A DNA stretch of 64,000 nt from Planctomycetaceae bacterium (GTDB lineage: Bacteria; Planctomycetota; Planctomycetia; Pirellulales; Pirellulaceae): positions 186,001-250,000 of the forward strand of contig JAIYDN010000049.1 of NCBI GenBank assembly GCA_027487485.1. The letters are read 5' to 3'. The notes under the pieces were generated by a model. It searched no databases, was not told where the DNA came from, and saw only the letters and a list, made by a program, of their open reading frames with translations. Of the stretch, positions 45,760 to 54,803 are shown one piece after another. The first letter of the stretch is position 1, and each line of letters opens with the position of its first letter. A program made the translations under genes and the position numbers.

Positions 45760-46539
45760 CTATGCTTTTGTGCCAATGAACTGGTAATAGGGCGTTCTTG
45801 CCAATGGAAGGTAAGGAATCTTTGCTCGCAGTTCTTGAATCAGCGTTGTCGAAAAGCGATTGCGAAGATACGGGATATGGTCTGGGCTTGGGAAGACGTT
45901 ATCGCTGGAGAACCAAACGGGCCAAAAGTTTCTAGTCGCCCAACTGTGGCGTTTCAAGCCTTCCGCTGCAAACTTGCGGGCTACGTAGAAGTCGATCACC
46001 CCGATTTTCCCACTTGGTTTCAGAATACGAAAAGCATTGTCGATGGCAGCGAACCAATCGGGGATCATGGTCAGGGAATACGAAAAGGTAACGATGTCCG
46101 CGTACCCTTCCGGAGGAGTCCAGGTCGTGGCATCGCCGGTCACCGCCGTCACGTTGTTCCAACCGTTCCGTTCGGAACGCTTCTTAACCACTTCCAGAAG
46201 GGAAGTCGCAAGGTCCACAACATACACTTGGCTTAAGTTGGTGATAGATGGACCAATGAACTCCAGATTGGAGCCAGTGCCACCACCAAAATCCACCCAT
46301 ACCAGCGGCTTGTGGGCTTGTACTGCGGTCGAGTCTGTTGTTCCGGGGTTTGGTGCAGAGGCGTCCTTTCCCAGCGTTTGATAGACGTGTTCTCGGCCTT
46401 GAAGGAGTCTTTTGCGAAAATCATCGTAGCCATCCGCTTGGCCAGAATAAAAGTTCTCCATCCGCTGAGCATGGTCTTTGCCTCGAACTGGCCTAAGAAC
46501 CAAGTGGTATAGAATTTTGAGGTCGTTGCGAATGGACAT
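45760..46539 (-). CDS. BtaB-like betaine-lipid N-methyltransferase (class I SAM)
   Basis: A 259-residue protein. The N-terminal stretch (MSIRNDLKILYHLVLRPVRG, then HAQRMENFYSGQADGYDDF) resembles the BtaB/BTA1 methyltransferases of betaine-lipid (DGTS) synthesis. The SAM core VWVDFGGGTGSNLEF, a VDLATSLL strand and an IGVIDFYVARK motif follow. Known BtaB works with BtaA, which builds the diacylglyceryl-homoserine headgroup; no btaA is present in the window. Other class I methyltransferases share the core motif, so the specificity is inferred from the N-terminus. It is followed by DUF1559 after 12 bases. Confidence 0.7.
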   Translation of the reverse strand: MSIRNDLKILYHLVLRPVRGKDHAQRMENFYSGQADGYDDFRKRLLQGREHVYQTLGKDASAPNPGTTDSTAVQAHKPLVWVDFGGGTGSNLEFIGPSITNLSQVYVVDLATSLLEVVKKRSERNGWNNVTAVTGDATTWTPPEGYADIVTFSYSLTMIPDWFAAIDNAFRILKPSGKIGVIDFYVARKFAAEGLKRHSWATRNFWPVWFSSDNVFPSPDHIPYLRNRFSTTLIQELRAKIPYLPLARTPYYQFIGTKA

Positions 46540-46684
46540 GAATAGGATTTTTCCAAGGGTAATTCGGAATCGTTTTCTGGCGGTTGCGGCCAGTGCACGC
46601 GGCTTCGATTGTGCGTTGTCAAATCAATCGTCTAGCCAGAAACGTCACTAGATACCCATGAGCAACAAATCAGCTGGCATAAAC

Positions 46685-46724
46685 GCAAAAAAAGCCAATC
46701 TGGATCTGCGACCGAGATTGGCTT
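46685..46724 (-). terminator. Rho-independent terminator downstream of fae
   Basis: A stem AAGCCAATCT / AGATTGGCTT with a 13-base loop. On the minus strand it ends in TTTTTTT. It lies about 180 bases past fae, beyond the REP cluster. Confidence 0.8.
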
Positions 46725-46766
46725 CTTGTTCAAAAACAACGCAGCGTTGGCTTGCGTTGTTGGTTA

Positions 46767-46868
46767 TGAGCCGCGGCGGCTAGCCGCGTTTCGGTTTCGG
46801 GCAAAAATCGCATGTCGCGGCTAGCGCCTACGGCTCAAATCTGGGACGCGGCTAGCGGCTGCGGCTCA
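46767..46868. repeat. REP-like element cluster, three copies
   Basis: Copies lie at 46767-46788 (TGAGCCG, N5, GCTAGCCGCG), 46816-46837 and 46847-46868; the last two are the inverted form, CGCGGCTAGC, N5, CGGCTCA. The first two form a potential hairpin. The element also occurs at 18938-18999. Confidence 0.85.
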
Positions 46869-46904
46869 AATTCAAACACCAGGTACGATCCGGACAGTGT
46901 GATA

Positions 46905-47402
46905 CTAGAAGCCCTTGAATGGGTGGGCTGCAGAGTCCTTTTTGTCAAGCATTTCTTGAACCGAAGGAAGGCTCTTCATGGCGTTGGAAATGGCATCGAC
47001 AGTCGCTGCATAGTTGAACTCGTAGATCTTCTTGTCGTCCGCTGCTGCTGGGTGAATGAACACGCCGCAAACGATGACGAGATTTTCAGCTTGATCCTTT
47101 GGAATGACTCCGCTTGCAACGCTATCTGCAACGGCTTTGGCAACAGCTGCTTGTGCAGGTCCAAACATTTGCACGGCTTGCTTCATTCCCTTGATGGTCA
47201 CTTTGGTGATCATCACGGTGGAAGGCTTAACGGCGACATTGGGCGCTAGAACGGCTAGCAGATTGGTATGGCCACTGCTTTGAGTTGCCAATGCACTTGC
47301 GAAAGCTGTGCCGACGGGACCGTCCTTGCTTCCGATCATGAGGTCAATGTGAGCAATTTCGTTACCTTCGCCGACCAGTGATTCGCCAACGTACATAGAC
47401 AT
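46905..47402 (-). CDS. fae: Formaldehyde-activating enzyme
   Basis: A 165-residue protein. It condenses formaldehyde with tetrahydromethanopterin to methylene-H4MPT. The match to Fae is extensive: VGESLVGEGNEIAHIDLMIG at the start, LLAVLAPNVAVKP, KVTIKGMKQAVQMFGPAQAAV, VIPKDQAENLVIVCGVFIHP and YNYAATVDAI-type ending (NYAATVDAISNAM) with the active-site His in HIDLM. AGGA lies about eight bases before ATG 47402. Other H4MPT-pathway genes are not in the window. Planctomycetes are known to carry this archaeal-type C1 pathway. Confidence 0.95.
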   Translation of the reverse strand: MSMYVGESLVGEGNEIAHIDLMIGSKDGPVGTAFASALATQSSGHTNLLAVLAPNVAVKPSTVMITKVTIKGMKQAVQMFGPAQAAVAKAVADSVASGVIPKDQAENLVIVCGVFIHPAAADDKKIYEFNYAATVDAISNAMKSLPSVQEMLDKKDSAAHPFKGF

Positions 47403-47784
47403 GAGAGATTCCTCGATTTCTTAGAGACTGATTTTTCGTCGCAACTGTCGCGAGATTTGAACACAGAGAGTAGCAAACTGCCACTATTCTGCAACGTATT
47501 AATTGCGAGGTAACGACGCCAAAATGCGGTTTTTTCAGCCTGGAATTCTGAATTGCTGATAGTTTTCCTGTTCATTTTGGTTGGAAAACGACGCTTTCGA
47601 GTGTACTCTGGAGTGTTATAAGATATGCCAAAGATAGATTCGGCACGAAAGTTGCAAATGTATTTAGGCGGCGCAGTCGAACTGCTTTTGGGTTGAATCG
47701 GACTCGTTCGAAGATCGAATCGAGCCTTTTCTCCCAGTGTTTTCCAGGGTTTTTATTGAGCATTCAGTACCAGAGGGTCGTCAC
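47403..47784. other. Intergenic region between divergent genes
   Basis: About 380 bases between fae (minus) and the Gly/Met-rich protein gene (plus), holding both promoters. I see no gene. Short open frames have no features. Confidence 0.4.
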
Positions 47785-48729
47785 ATGAAACGGAACTTGT
47801 CCAGCCTCGTTTTCCTCGCAATCGCGATTTCAGCATCTGCTTGCCCAGTCCTGGCGGACGAAACGACGAACAAACCGGGCAAGTCGGTCAGCACGGAATC
47901 CAAGAAAACAGGAAAGAAGGCAAAAGACCAGGCCCCAGCGAAGACCATTGAGATGTTCCAGGCTATGGATCAAGGCTTGCTGACCGTTGATTACATCGGA
48001 AAAGACGCTACGCAAGCAAACTTGATTTTCCGCAACCAAACAGGGGAGCCTTTGGACGTTGTGCTTCCTAAGACCTTTGGCGCTGTCCACGTTTTGGCTC
48101 AAGGCATGATGGGCGGTGGTGGCATGGGCGGCATGGGTGGCATGGGCGGTGGTGGAATGGGTGGCATGGGTGGTGGTGGCATGGGCGGCATGGGCGGCGG
48201 CGGCCAAGGTATGGGCGGCGGCATGGGTGGAATGGGTGGTGGCATGGGCGGCATGGGCGGTGGTATGGGCGGCATGGGCGGCGGTGGCATGGGTGGCATG
48301 GGTGGAATGATGCGTGTCCAACCTGACAAGCCCAACAAATTGACCGTGGCTACTCTGTGCCTCGAACACGGGAAACTCGACCCAAACCCTCGAATGAAAT
48401 ACAAAGTGGTTCGTCTTGAAGAAGTGAACGATTCGCCTGTCGTTGCTGAACTCTGCAAAGCCTTGGCTTCCGGTCGCGTCGGACAAAACACCGCGCAGGC
48501 TGCAGCTTGGCACGTCGCCAACGGGCTGACTTGGGAAGAACTCGTTCGCAAACCACGAGTGATCTCCGAATACACCGGCGTCGAAATGTTCTTCTCGCGA
48601 TTCGAAGTTGATGCAGCGATTCGATTGACTTCGTTGGCCAATGCCGAAGCGGAAAAGAACCAAGCGTACCAGTCTGAAACACCTGCGGTTGTCGAAGAAG
48701 AATCGATCGGCGACAAGCTCTCCAAATAG
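47785..48729 (+). CDS. Exported protein with a Gly/Met-rich central repeat
   Basis: A 314-residue protein from ATG 47785, with GAGGG eight bases upstream; the longer frame to 47737 is discarded. A signal peptide (LSSLVFLAIAISASACPVLA) is followed by a Lys-rich segment. A folded part (NLIFRNQTGEPLDVVLPKTFGAV) precedes residues 108-176, which are GGMGG-type repeats. The C-terminal half (VATLCLEHGKLDPNPRMKY, LASGRVGQNTAQAAAWHVAN) appears structured; that block resembles planctomycete exported proteins of unknown role. The Met repeat may bind a soft metal such as copper(I), an inference only. A strong terminator follows. Confidence 0.72.
   Translation: MKRNLSSLVFLAIAISASACPVLADETTNKPGKSVSTESKKTGKKAKDQAPAKTIEMFQAMDQGLLTVDYIGKDATQANLIFRNQTGEPLDVVLPKTFGAVHVLAQGMMGGGGMGGMGGMGGGGMGGMGGGGMGGMGGGGQGMGGGMGGMGGGMGGMGGGMGGMGGGGMGGMGGMMRVQPDKPNKLTVATLCLEHGKLDPNPRMKYKVVRLEEVNDSPVVAELCKALASGRVGQNTAQAAAWHVANGLTWEELVRKPRVISEYTGVEMFFSRFEVDAAIRLTSLANAEAEKNQAYQSETPAVVEEESIGDKLSK
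48106..48312 (+). repeat. Gly/Met-rich coding repeat
   Basis: About 207 bases of GGC/GGT/ATG codons encoding roughly a dozen GGMGG or MGGM units in the exported protein at 47785-48729. The degenerate third positions show it is not a pure nucleotide satellite. Confidence 0.9.
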
Positions 48730-48777
48730 TTTGCGAAGCGTTATCGATTCCTAAGCGTTTCGAACCAAAAAGAAATG

Positions 48778-48812
48778 AGCCCGGCCTATCGCAAAATAGG
48801 CCGGGCTTTTTT
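48778..48812. terminator. Strong bidirectional rho-independent terminator
   Basis: A stem AGCCCGGCCTA / TAGGCCGGGCT with an 8-base loop and TTTTTT on the plus strand. It sits between convergent genes, 48 bases after the Gly/Met-rich gene and 24 bases past the NRDE gene stop. Confidence 0.9.
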
Positions 48813-48836
48813 GTTGATTAGCAGCGGATGCAATTC

Positions 48837-49622
48837 CTACTCAACCTCTGCCATCGAAACCTTTGTTCGAGCTTCTCGCAAACCTCGACTTAGAATGTCT
48901 CGAAGCAAGGGCGAATAGTCCTCGTATCGCGACTCGTCAGCAGGACCATCTGCGTATTGATAGATCGCATCGCGAGGTTTCGCCCCCAACGCAATCAAAG
49001 TACTGGAGACGGTTCCGTAATCGGCTCCGCGAAGCACCATGTTCGCTCGTCCGCCCGGTGAAGGAGATCGTGCGAAAACTTTGCTTGCAACCGCCAAAAA
49101 TTTGACTGGCGAATCCAACGTTTGCAAAGTCAGCAAGCGACTTGCCAATTGCACACGTTCGTCCCGAGGGTCGTTCAAGTTTCGCCCGCCAATGATATTG
49201 AGCCCAGATTGCATCTCCACCACTTCATTTTCAGTTTCGTGGTGAACAACGAATCCAGAATCACGATCAGCAACCACAAGATTGCAAGCCTCGATCTGAT
49301 GCTTTTCAAACTCTTCTAAAGCTCGCTCCAGCGCTTGTTGAGCAGAAGACGCTTTTAACGTTTCCTTGCACAAGACACCTCGCGAACGATTACTACCCAA
49401 CGGCTCCATCGTTCGTCGGTTGCAGATTCCAACAAACACGCCGTGCTGATTCACCCCAAGCCATGTTCCACCATTGCGTTGATCAGTGGGACAAAGGATT
49501 CTCGGCTTGCCCGATTGAATTGCGGGGGCCGAACTACGTCTGTCAAAAAACTCCTCTCGATTTGCTGCAACTAGTATCGGACTTTCGGAAACCACGCGAT
49601 ATTGAATGGCTAGTAAGCACAT
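48837..49622 (-). CDS. NRDE (TANGO2-like) family protein
   Basis: A 261-residue protein from ATG 49622 (MCLLAIQYR); the longer frame is discarded. The conserved N-terminal Cys2 resembles an Ntn-hydrolase nucleophile. The NRDE-type sequence VAANREEFFDR, NGGTWLGVNQHGVFVGICNRR and a C-terminal YEDYSPLLRDIL complete the match. Eukaryotic TANGO2 is linked to haem or Golgi metabolism, but the bacterial function is unsettled. It has its own promoter, convergent with the Gly/Met-rich gene. Confidence 0.85.
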   Translation of the reverse strand: MCLLAIQYRVVSESPILVAANREEFFDRRSSAPAIQSGKPRILCPTDQRNGGTWLGVNQHGVFVGICNRRTMEPLGSNRSRGVLCKETLKASSAQQALERALEEFEKHQIEACNLVVADRDSGFVVHHETENEVVEMQSGLNIIGGRNLNDPRDERVQLASRLLTLQTLDSPVKFLAVASKVFARSPSPGGRANMVLRGADYGTVSSTLIALGAKPRDAIYQYADGPADESRYEDYSPLLRDILSRGLREARTKVSMAEVE

Positions 49623-50043
49623 CGCAACATCAGCACTTTCTATGGTTGGAGTTTGCGAATCGAGCCGTCCGTAATGGCAACTTATCGCACATACAACGTG
49701 CAATAAAACGACCCGGAAGAAACCACAATCTAACGTTGCACAATGCTAGCAGTCACCCCCCAAAAGGGTACTAAAGTGCAAATTGTTGAATACTTGTTAG
49801 TTAAATTGAAACAACTGGCCGGTATAAGCAGGGTTGATTTTGTGTATTTTTGCTAGTCGGCAAACTTTGACAGATTCCAAGATTCGTCGGCTTGCTTGGA
49901 TGTTTGCGATGGGAGAACTCGGCAGGAAAGCGGTTGTTGCTATACTTAGCCAGCTTATGTCACCATTGATCATCGATACGATTCCACGAAGAAACGAGAC
50001 TCCAGACTTGTCGGGTTCCATCAGCCAAAGCGGGCGCGGTCGA
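49623..50043. other. Intergenic region upstream of fabH
   Basis: About 420 bases. It should hold the promoter for the NRDE gene (minus) and for fabH. The fabH reading frame stays open upstream (start codons at 49957 and 49834), but that stretch has no family match. A -10-like TATACT lies at 49941. Confidence 0.4.
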
Positions 50044-51033
50044 ATGGGCTCGTGCCCTGGTGTCCTGATAGCCGGGACGGGTTCTTACGTTCCCGATCTC
50101 GTTGTCACCAATGAAGACTTAGCTTCGCTCGGTTGCGATAGCGATTGGATCGTTCAAAGAACGGGTATCCGCGAACGCCGAGTGGCATCGCCCGATCAAG
50201 CGACCAGCGATCTTGCTTATGAAGCAATTGTCCGATGCCTTCGACAGTCAGGTACGGATGCTAGAGATGTGGATCTTTTGATTTGCGCCACGATGACTCC
50301 GGATTTTGCCACCCCTTCGACCGCTTGTTTGTTGCAACAAAGGCTTGGGTGCATCGCTCCTGCTTTTGACGTGAATGCCGCCTGTGCGGGCTTCATGGTC
50401 GCATTTATTACAGCCGCTCAGTACGTTCGAACGGGCCTCGCCAAGAATGCAATCGTAGTCGGTAGCGAAGTGATGAGCCGAACCGTGGATCGTACGGACA
50501 TCAAGACCTATCCACTGTTTGGCGACGGAGCAGGTGCGGTATTGCTTCAGCCCAGCGCCACCGGAGACCGCGAAAGTGGAATCCTTAGCTTTACCTTGGG
50601 GTCGGAGGGTAACGCCGAAGCGCTTTGTATACCCGGAGGCGGCTCGCGTGAACCGATTTCTCAATCCATGCTGGATCAATCCAGGCAGTATCTTAAGATG
50701 GACGGCCGATCCGTTTTTGTTTGGGCGGTGCGGGTGGTCGAAGACAGTATTCGAGACGTATTGACCGCAGCCAATGTAAAACCATCCGAGATTAGCGCCA
50801 TCATCTTGCATCAAGCCAACATTCGAATCATCGATGCGGCGATCAAATCCTTGGATGTGCCAAAGGATCGCGTGTTTGTGAACTTAGATCGTTACGGGAA
50901 TACTTCGGCGGCCAGCATTCCCTTGGTTCTTGATGATGCATACCAACAGGGTGCGATTCACAAAGGGGATTTGGTGCTGCTTTGCGGTTTTGGAGCTGGT
51001 TTGACCTGGGGTACGTCGCTCATTCGTTGGTAA
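50044..51033 (+). CDS. fabH: 3-oxoacyl-[acyl-carrier-protein] synthase III
   Basis: A 329-residue thiolase-fold enzyme that starts fatty-acid synthesis by condensing acetyl-CoA with malonyl-ACP. Catalytic residues: Cys114 in AACAGF (E. coli C112), the His in HQANIRI and the Asn in RYGNTSAAS. The start is ATG 50044 (MGSCPGVLIAGTGSY), because it places Cys near position 112; ATGs at 49957 and 49834 would add unmatched sequence. No fab cluster is adjacent. The last 14 bases overlap the end of the convergent PVC haem gene. Confidence 0.93.
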   Translation: MGSCPGVLIAGTGSYVPDLVVTNEDLASLGCDSDWIVQRTGIRERRVASPDQATSDLAYEAIVRCLRQSGTDARDVDLLICATMTPDFATPSTACLLQQRLGCIAPAFDVNAACAGFMVAFITAAQYVRTGLAKNAIVVGSEVMSRTVDRTDIKTYPLFGDGAGAVLLQPSATGDRESGILSFTLGSEGNAEALCIPGGGSREPISQSMLDQSRQYLKMDGRSVFVWAVRVVEDSIRDVLTAANVKPSEISAIILHQANIRIIDAAIKSLDVPKDRVFVNLDRYGNTSAASIPLVLDDAYQQGAIHKGDLVLLCGFGAGLTWGTSLIRW

Positions 51034-54000
51034 CAGGAACTAGCCCCGCTTCTTTTCGCAAATAGCCGATCAACGATGCCATCTCATCGTTGGTCATCAG
51101 TTCATCAAAGTTGCCAGGCATCAGCGACAGCTTACTTTGCTTTTCTTGTTCGATCTCGGACACTAAGATCCTCCGTTGCTTGCCAGCTTGGTCGGTTAAG
51201 ATCATCGATTCGCTGTTTCTGTCTGTCACAAGCCCGCTCACTGTCTCACCTCCTTCCAGTACCAAAAGAGTCATTCGAAACGCTTCATCGACGTTTCGAT
51301 CGGGCCAAAGAATGTCCTCGCATAAACGTGGGATCCCACGCGCACCGACCCCTTCTAGCTGCGGACCAACAACGCGACCCTGGTTGCCCAGCTTGTGACA
51401 GGTCGCGCAACGTTCCGCAAATTGTTTTTGTCCCAGTTCCAAATCGACGGTTGCGAGTGGAATGGTTGTGGCTTTGCTGTCCACCACAGCTTGCCTGGAA
51501 CTGTTCGTTGGTTCGGTGGGACGCATCGCGATCAGCTTCTCTGCGCTAGGACCTTGGAGGCTTTGCCAGAAACTGGGTTGCAAAACGGCTAACGCCTCAC
51601 GGGATAAACTACCATTGGTGCATAGCTCAGCAAAAACGCTTGTCGCGTCGCGATGCCGGCTCAATTGTTTGACGAGTTGCTCCTGTTGTTTGGCGGAGCA
51701 GCGTTTTGCAATGCTGCTTGCGATCGCGTTCTGCTGAGTCACCATGGTGTTGACCGAGATGATATCGGCCCAGTTTTGCTGCAACGCAAATTCTGCCAGC
51801 TCCACCAATACGGGATGCGATCGTTGGTAACGAAGTATCTGCAAACCAATGCGACTGTTTGCGTCCACCAGTTCGGTTGTTCCAAGGGCTTCAAGAACGT
51901 TGTTGTGCTCTGGGTCACTTGGCCATCCGAACAACTCAATAAACTCTTCAATCTTCTTCCATCGATTTGGAAGTGAGCCAGGGTTCAGCCCCTCTTGTTC
52001 AAATTCACCTACTCCTATCCAAGCGTAGCTGGCTCCAGAGTCCCCGTCGATCGCTTGGACTTCGACCGGTTTTCCTTGGAATGCCTTCAAGTCCCATTCC
52101 ACGCGTGTCGCCACATCGCTGCGAGGCGGCACCGCTCGTGCTATTTCTTGTACCGTGTCTCCTGTCGCATCCAGCAATACCAAGCGGACCAAGTTCTTCG
52201 CTTGATCGGGTTCGCTTGGAAGGCCATTGTGCCCAACGATTCGAAAGACCAGTCTTTCTGGAGCCATGAAAGGGGCTGTCTTCCACGTGCCAACGTATTT
52301 TTCCCCTCGTGTCAAACTGCTATAGAAAGTTCCGTGGCCTTTGTTGGTCTCCTGCAAGTTGGACGTTAATGCAATTGGTTGAAGCTGTCGTTGTTCGAGG
52401 CCCCAAACCGATTGGTCGTTGGATATTCCCGGCACCGAATTCCAGTGGACCATGCACCAATCAGGATGTTGCTTCTTTGTCTTTTCTGCCTCGATCAACC
52501 ATGCCTTGCACAGCATCGGAAGTCGGCTGCGTCCCAGTTCGGATAGGCTTTCTAGAACCATGCCTCTTTGGCTCTTTTGTCGAAGGCTCAACCGAAGTAT
52601 CCAGTCCGAAGCGGAATTCAGATCAACGCTCATGCGATCGATCAGCAGAAATAACCGATCGACGTTGGAGTCGTCGATGACATCCGCAAGTCGGTCGACC
52701 AAAGAGTCCATGCCGGTGAGTGCTTGGTTGTCGATCTGCATTTCGAGCAGGTCCAAGATGGCCGATGCCGTCATTGGATTTTTCATGGAAAGCAAAACGC
52801 GAAGTAAACCTTCGTATCTAGATGCTTTGATCAAAAGGGAATCCTTTTTATCTCGCAGCCCGTTTGTTGTTTGCTTCAGCCAAGTTTCCATTCGGCTGGG
52901 ATCGAATGCCAACATGGACTGAAGACAACCACGCAAGGAGATGACAAATGACTGAGCAAGCACGGGATCGAGCGTTGCATCGACACGATCCAGTTCCTGC
53001 ATTAGCCAGTTAGCTCCGGCCTCTTGAGCTACTTTGGATCCCATCGCGGCGCTTCGGGAAAGGAGTTGTGCAATCGACTGCAGCAACATGGCTTGGTCTG
53101 CATTCTTCGGATCCAATGCATCCGCAAATCGCAAAATGGAAACCAGTTCTTCCTCGAGAAGTCCTGCGGTGTTTGAACCAACGATCAACGAATTGCAAAA
53201 TCTGTCGATCTTGCTTTTGGCATCGATGGGGCTCAAGCTTTTGAGGTCGTCCCATGGTAGTTTGCCTTCTAACTTTCTAGTATCCTTGGCCACGGGCGCC
53301 AAGCGATCTCCTTCCCCAACCCAGCTAACGCGCCAGATCCGGCCACTGGTTCGGTCACGATCGGGGTGGTCTAAAGGAACTTCATAATGACCGATGATTT
53401 TGTTGTAGAAATCGGCGATATACAGCTTTCCATCGGGACCAAATTGAAGATCAACAGGGCGAAACCATGGGTCGTCGCTGGTGAGGAGATCGGGCATGTC
53501 GATAGCCTTTGCGGTCGCTCCCGAGTATTGGATTTGATTGCGGTTGATCCGGCATGTCATCACATTCCCGCTTAGAAAGTTGTCCTGGAATTCCACAGGG
53601 AAACGAGAATCTTTCGAATGAGCCAAACCCGAAATCGCGGTACTTCCATGCAGGTGATCCATCATGGGAGGAACGAATCCAAGACCGTCATCCGGGCGAC
53701 CGAAGCTTGGGTAACATCCGCCGGCGATCAGCTGAGAAATAGGTTTGCTGTGACAGTCCGCTGCGTACCAAAACCCCCAACGGTCCTGAGCCATGCCGAA
53801 GGGATTGACTTGTCCTTGCGTGTACAATTCGACCCGTGATCCGTCGGGGCGAAACCGAAAGGTGTTTCCTGAAGTCATGGAGATCGCATGTCCATCGCGT
53901 CCTTGGATTTTGCTCTCGTTATTGAATCCATGGCAAGCATAGATCCAGCCGTCATGGCCGTCTCGCAAGGCGTTGACCATCCCGTGGGTGTCGCGAGTGG

Positions 54001-54595
54001 TATCGAACGGACCGATAAGCACCGTTCGTTCATCGCATTTTCCGTCCCCGTCGGTGTCTCGCAAGAACCAGATATTTGGGATGGAAAAGCACAGGACCCC
54101 ATCCTGGTACGGCAGGATGCCGATCGGAATATTCAGTTGATCCGCAAAAACGTTTGACGATTCGAAACTTCCATCGCGATCGCGGTCCTCAAGAACAACA
54201 ATCGAATCTCCCGCGACTTCCCCTGGCTTGGCGGGAAACGGATATTGGGTGGATTGAGCCACCCACAATTTTCCAGAACGATCAAATGCCATGTTCATCG
54301 GCTTTGCGATGGTTGGCTCCGACGCGATCAATTCGATTTGGAATCCTGCTGGCAGATGGAATCCCGCCTTCTCGTCGTTGGCTGAACGTTTCGGTGTTTC
54401 CCGAATAGTTTGTCCGTAAACTTCTTTGGGAGTGATTGGTTCTGACGCCCTGAAACGGGCGGATTGCGACGATTCGTCGGCTCGCAAGCATGCGACCTGA
54501 AGTTGTGTCAAAACGAAGGTGGAAAGGTAGGCAATTTGGAAAATGCCATTGGGCAGCTTCGCGTTCAGCGGGTGGCGTTGGGAGATCGAGGTCAT
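51020..54595 (-). CDS. PVC-type haem-binding dehydrogenase-like protein
   Basis: A 1191-residue exported protein. The signal peptide (IFQIAYLSTFVLTQLQVACL) precedes a quinoprotein-like beta-propeller region (AGFHLPAGFQIELIASEPTIA, GKLWVAQSTQYP, DGKLYIADFYNKIIGHYE). A long helical HEAT-like middle and a carbohydrate-binding-like module (about 780-880) follow. A C-terminal haem c domain carries CATCH (FAERCATCHKLGNQG). The start (ATG 54595) has no strong ribosome site. This architecture is typical of Planctomycetes and Verrucomicrobia; sugar or lactone dehydrogenation is the usual inference, not demonstrated. Confidence 0.92.
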   Translation of the reverse strand: MTSISQRHPLNAKLPNGIFQIAYLSTFVLTQLQVACLRADESSQSARFRASEPITPKEVYGQTIRETPKRSANDEKAGFHLPAGFQIELIASEPTIAKPMNMAFDRSGKLWVAQSTQYPFPAKPGEVAGDSIVVLEDRDRDGSFESSNVFADQLNIPIGILPYQDGVLCFSIPNIWFLRDTDGDGKCDERTVLIGPFDTTRDTHGMVNALRDGHDGWIYACHGFNNESKIQGRDGHAISMTSGNTFRFRPDGSRVELYTQGQVNPFGMAQDRWGFWYAADCHSKPISQLIAGGCYPSFGRPDDGLGFVPPMMDHLHGSTAISGLAHSKDSRFPVEFQDNFLSGNVMTCRINRNQIQYSGATAKAIDMPDLLTSDDPWFRPVDLQFGPDGKLYIADFYNKIIGHYEVPLDHPDRDRTSGRIWRVSWVGEGDRLAPVAKDTRKLEGKLPWDDLKSLSPIDAKSKIDRFCNSLIVGSNTAGLLEEELVSILRFADALDPKNADQAMLLQSIAQLLSRSAAMGSKVAQEAGANWLMQELDRVDATLDPVLAQSFVISLRGCLQSMLAFDPSRMETWLKQTTNGLRDKKDSLLIKASRYEGLLRVLLSMKNPMTASAILDLLEMQIDNQALTGMDSLVDRLADVIDDSNVDRLFLLIDRMSVDLNSASDWILRLSLRQKSQRGMVLESLSELGRSRLPMLCKAWLIEAEKTKKQHPDWCMVHWNSVPGISNDQSVWGLEQRQLQPIALTSNLQETNKGHGTFYSSLTRGEKYVGTWKTAPFMAPERLVFRIVGHNGLPSEPDQAKNLVRLVLLDATGDTVQEIARAVPPRSDVATRVEWDLKAFQGKPVEVQAIDGDSGASYAWIGVGEFEQEGLNPGSLPNRWKKIEEFIELFGWPSDPEHNNVLEALGTTELVDANSRIGLQILRYQRSHPVLVELAEFALQQNWADIISVNTMVTQQNAIASSIAKRCSAKQQEQLVKQLSRHRDATSVFAELCTNGSLSREALAVLQPSFWQSLQGPSAEKLIAMRPTEPTNSSRQAVVDSKATTIPLATVDLELGQKQFAERCATCHKLGNQGRVVGPQLEGVGARGIPRLCEDILWPDRNVDEAFRMTLLVLEGGETVSGLVTDRNSESMILTDQAGKQRRILVSEIEQEKQSKLSLMPGNFDELMTNDEMASLIGYLRKEAGLVPVTNE

Positions 54596-54803
54596 GGTGT
54601 GAACTTGGGAGGGATGTGGGGTTCAGGAGAGGGAGAGGAAGGCTGATCGATCCACGATCCCTTAGATTCTAATTGAAAACCGGGAAAAATGCTCAAGTCG
54701 CAACCGGCTGCCGTTGCCATCTCAAAGTTCTTTTGTGTATTCAATCACGGTTCGCCTGTGTTCCCTTTTTCCCAAGTTCGTACAAAAGCGCCTGAGGTAC
54801 CGT

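Noticed and set aside
47830-48663. Minus-strand frames of His/Ala/Thr or Pro/Met repeats
   Set aside because: These are the antisense reading of the GGMGG repeat.
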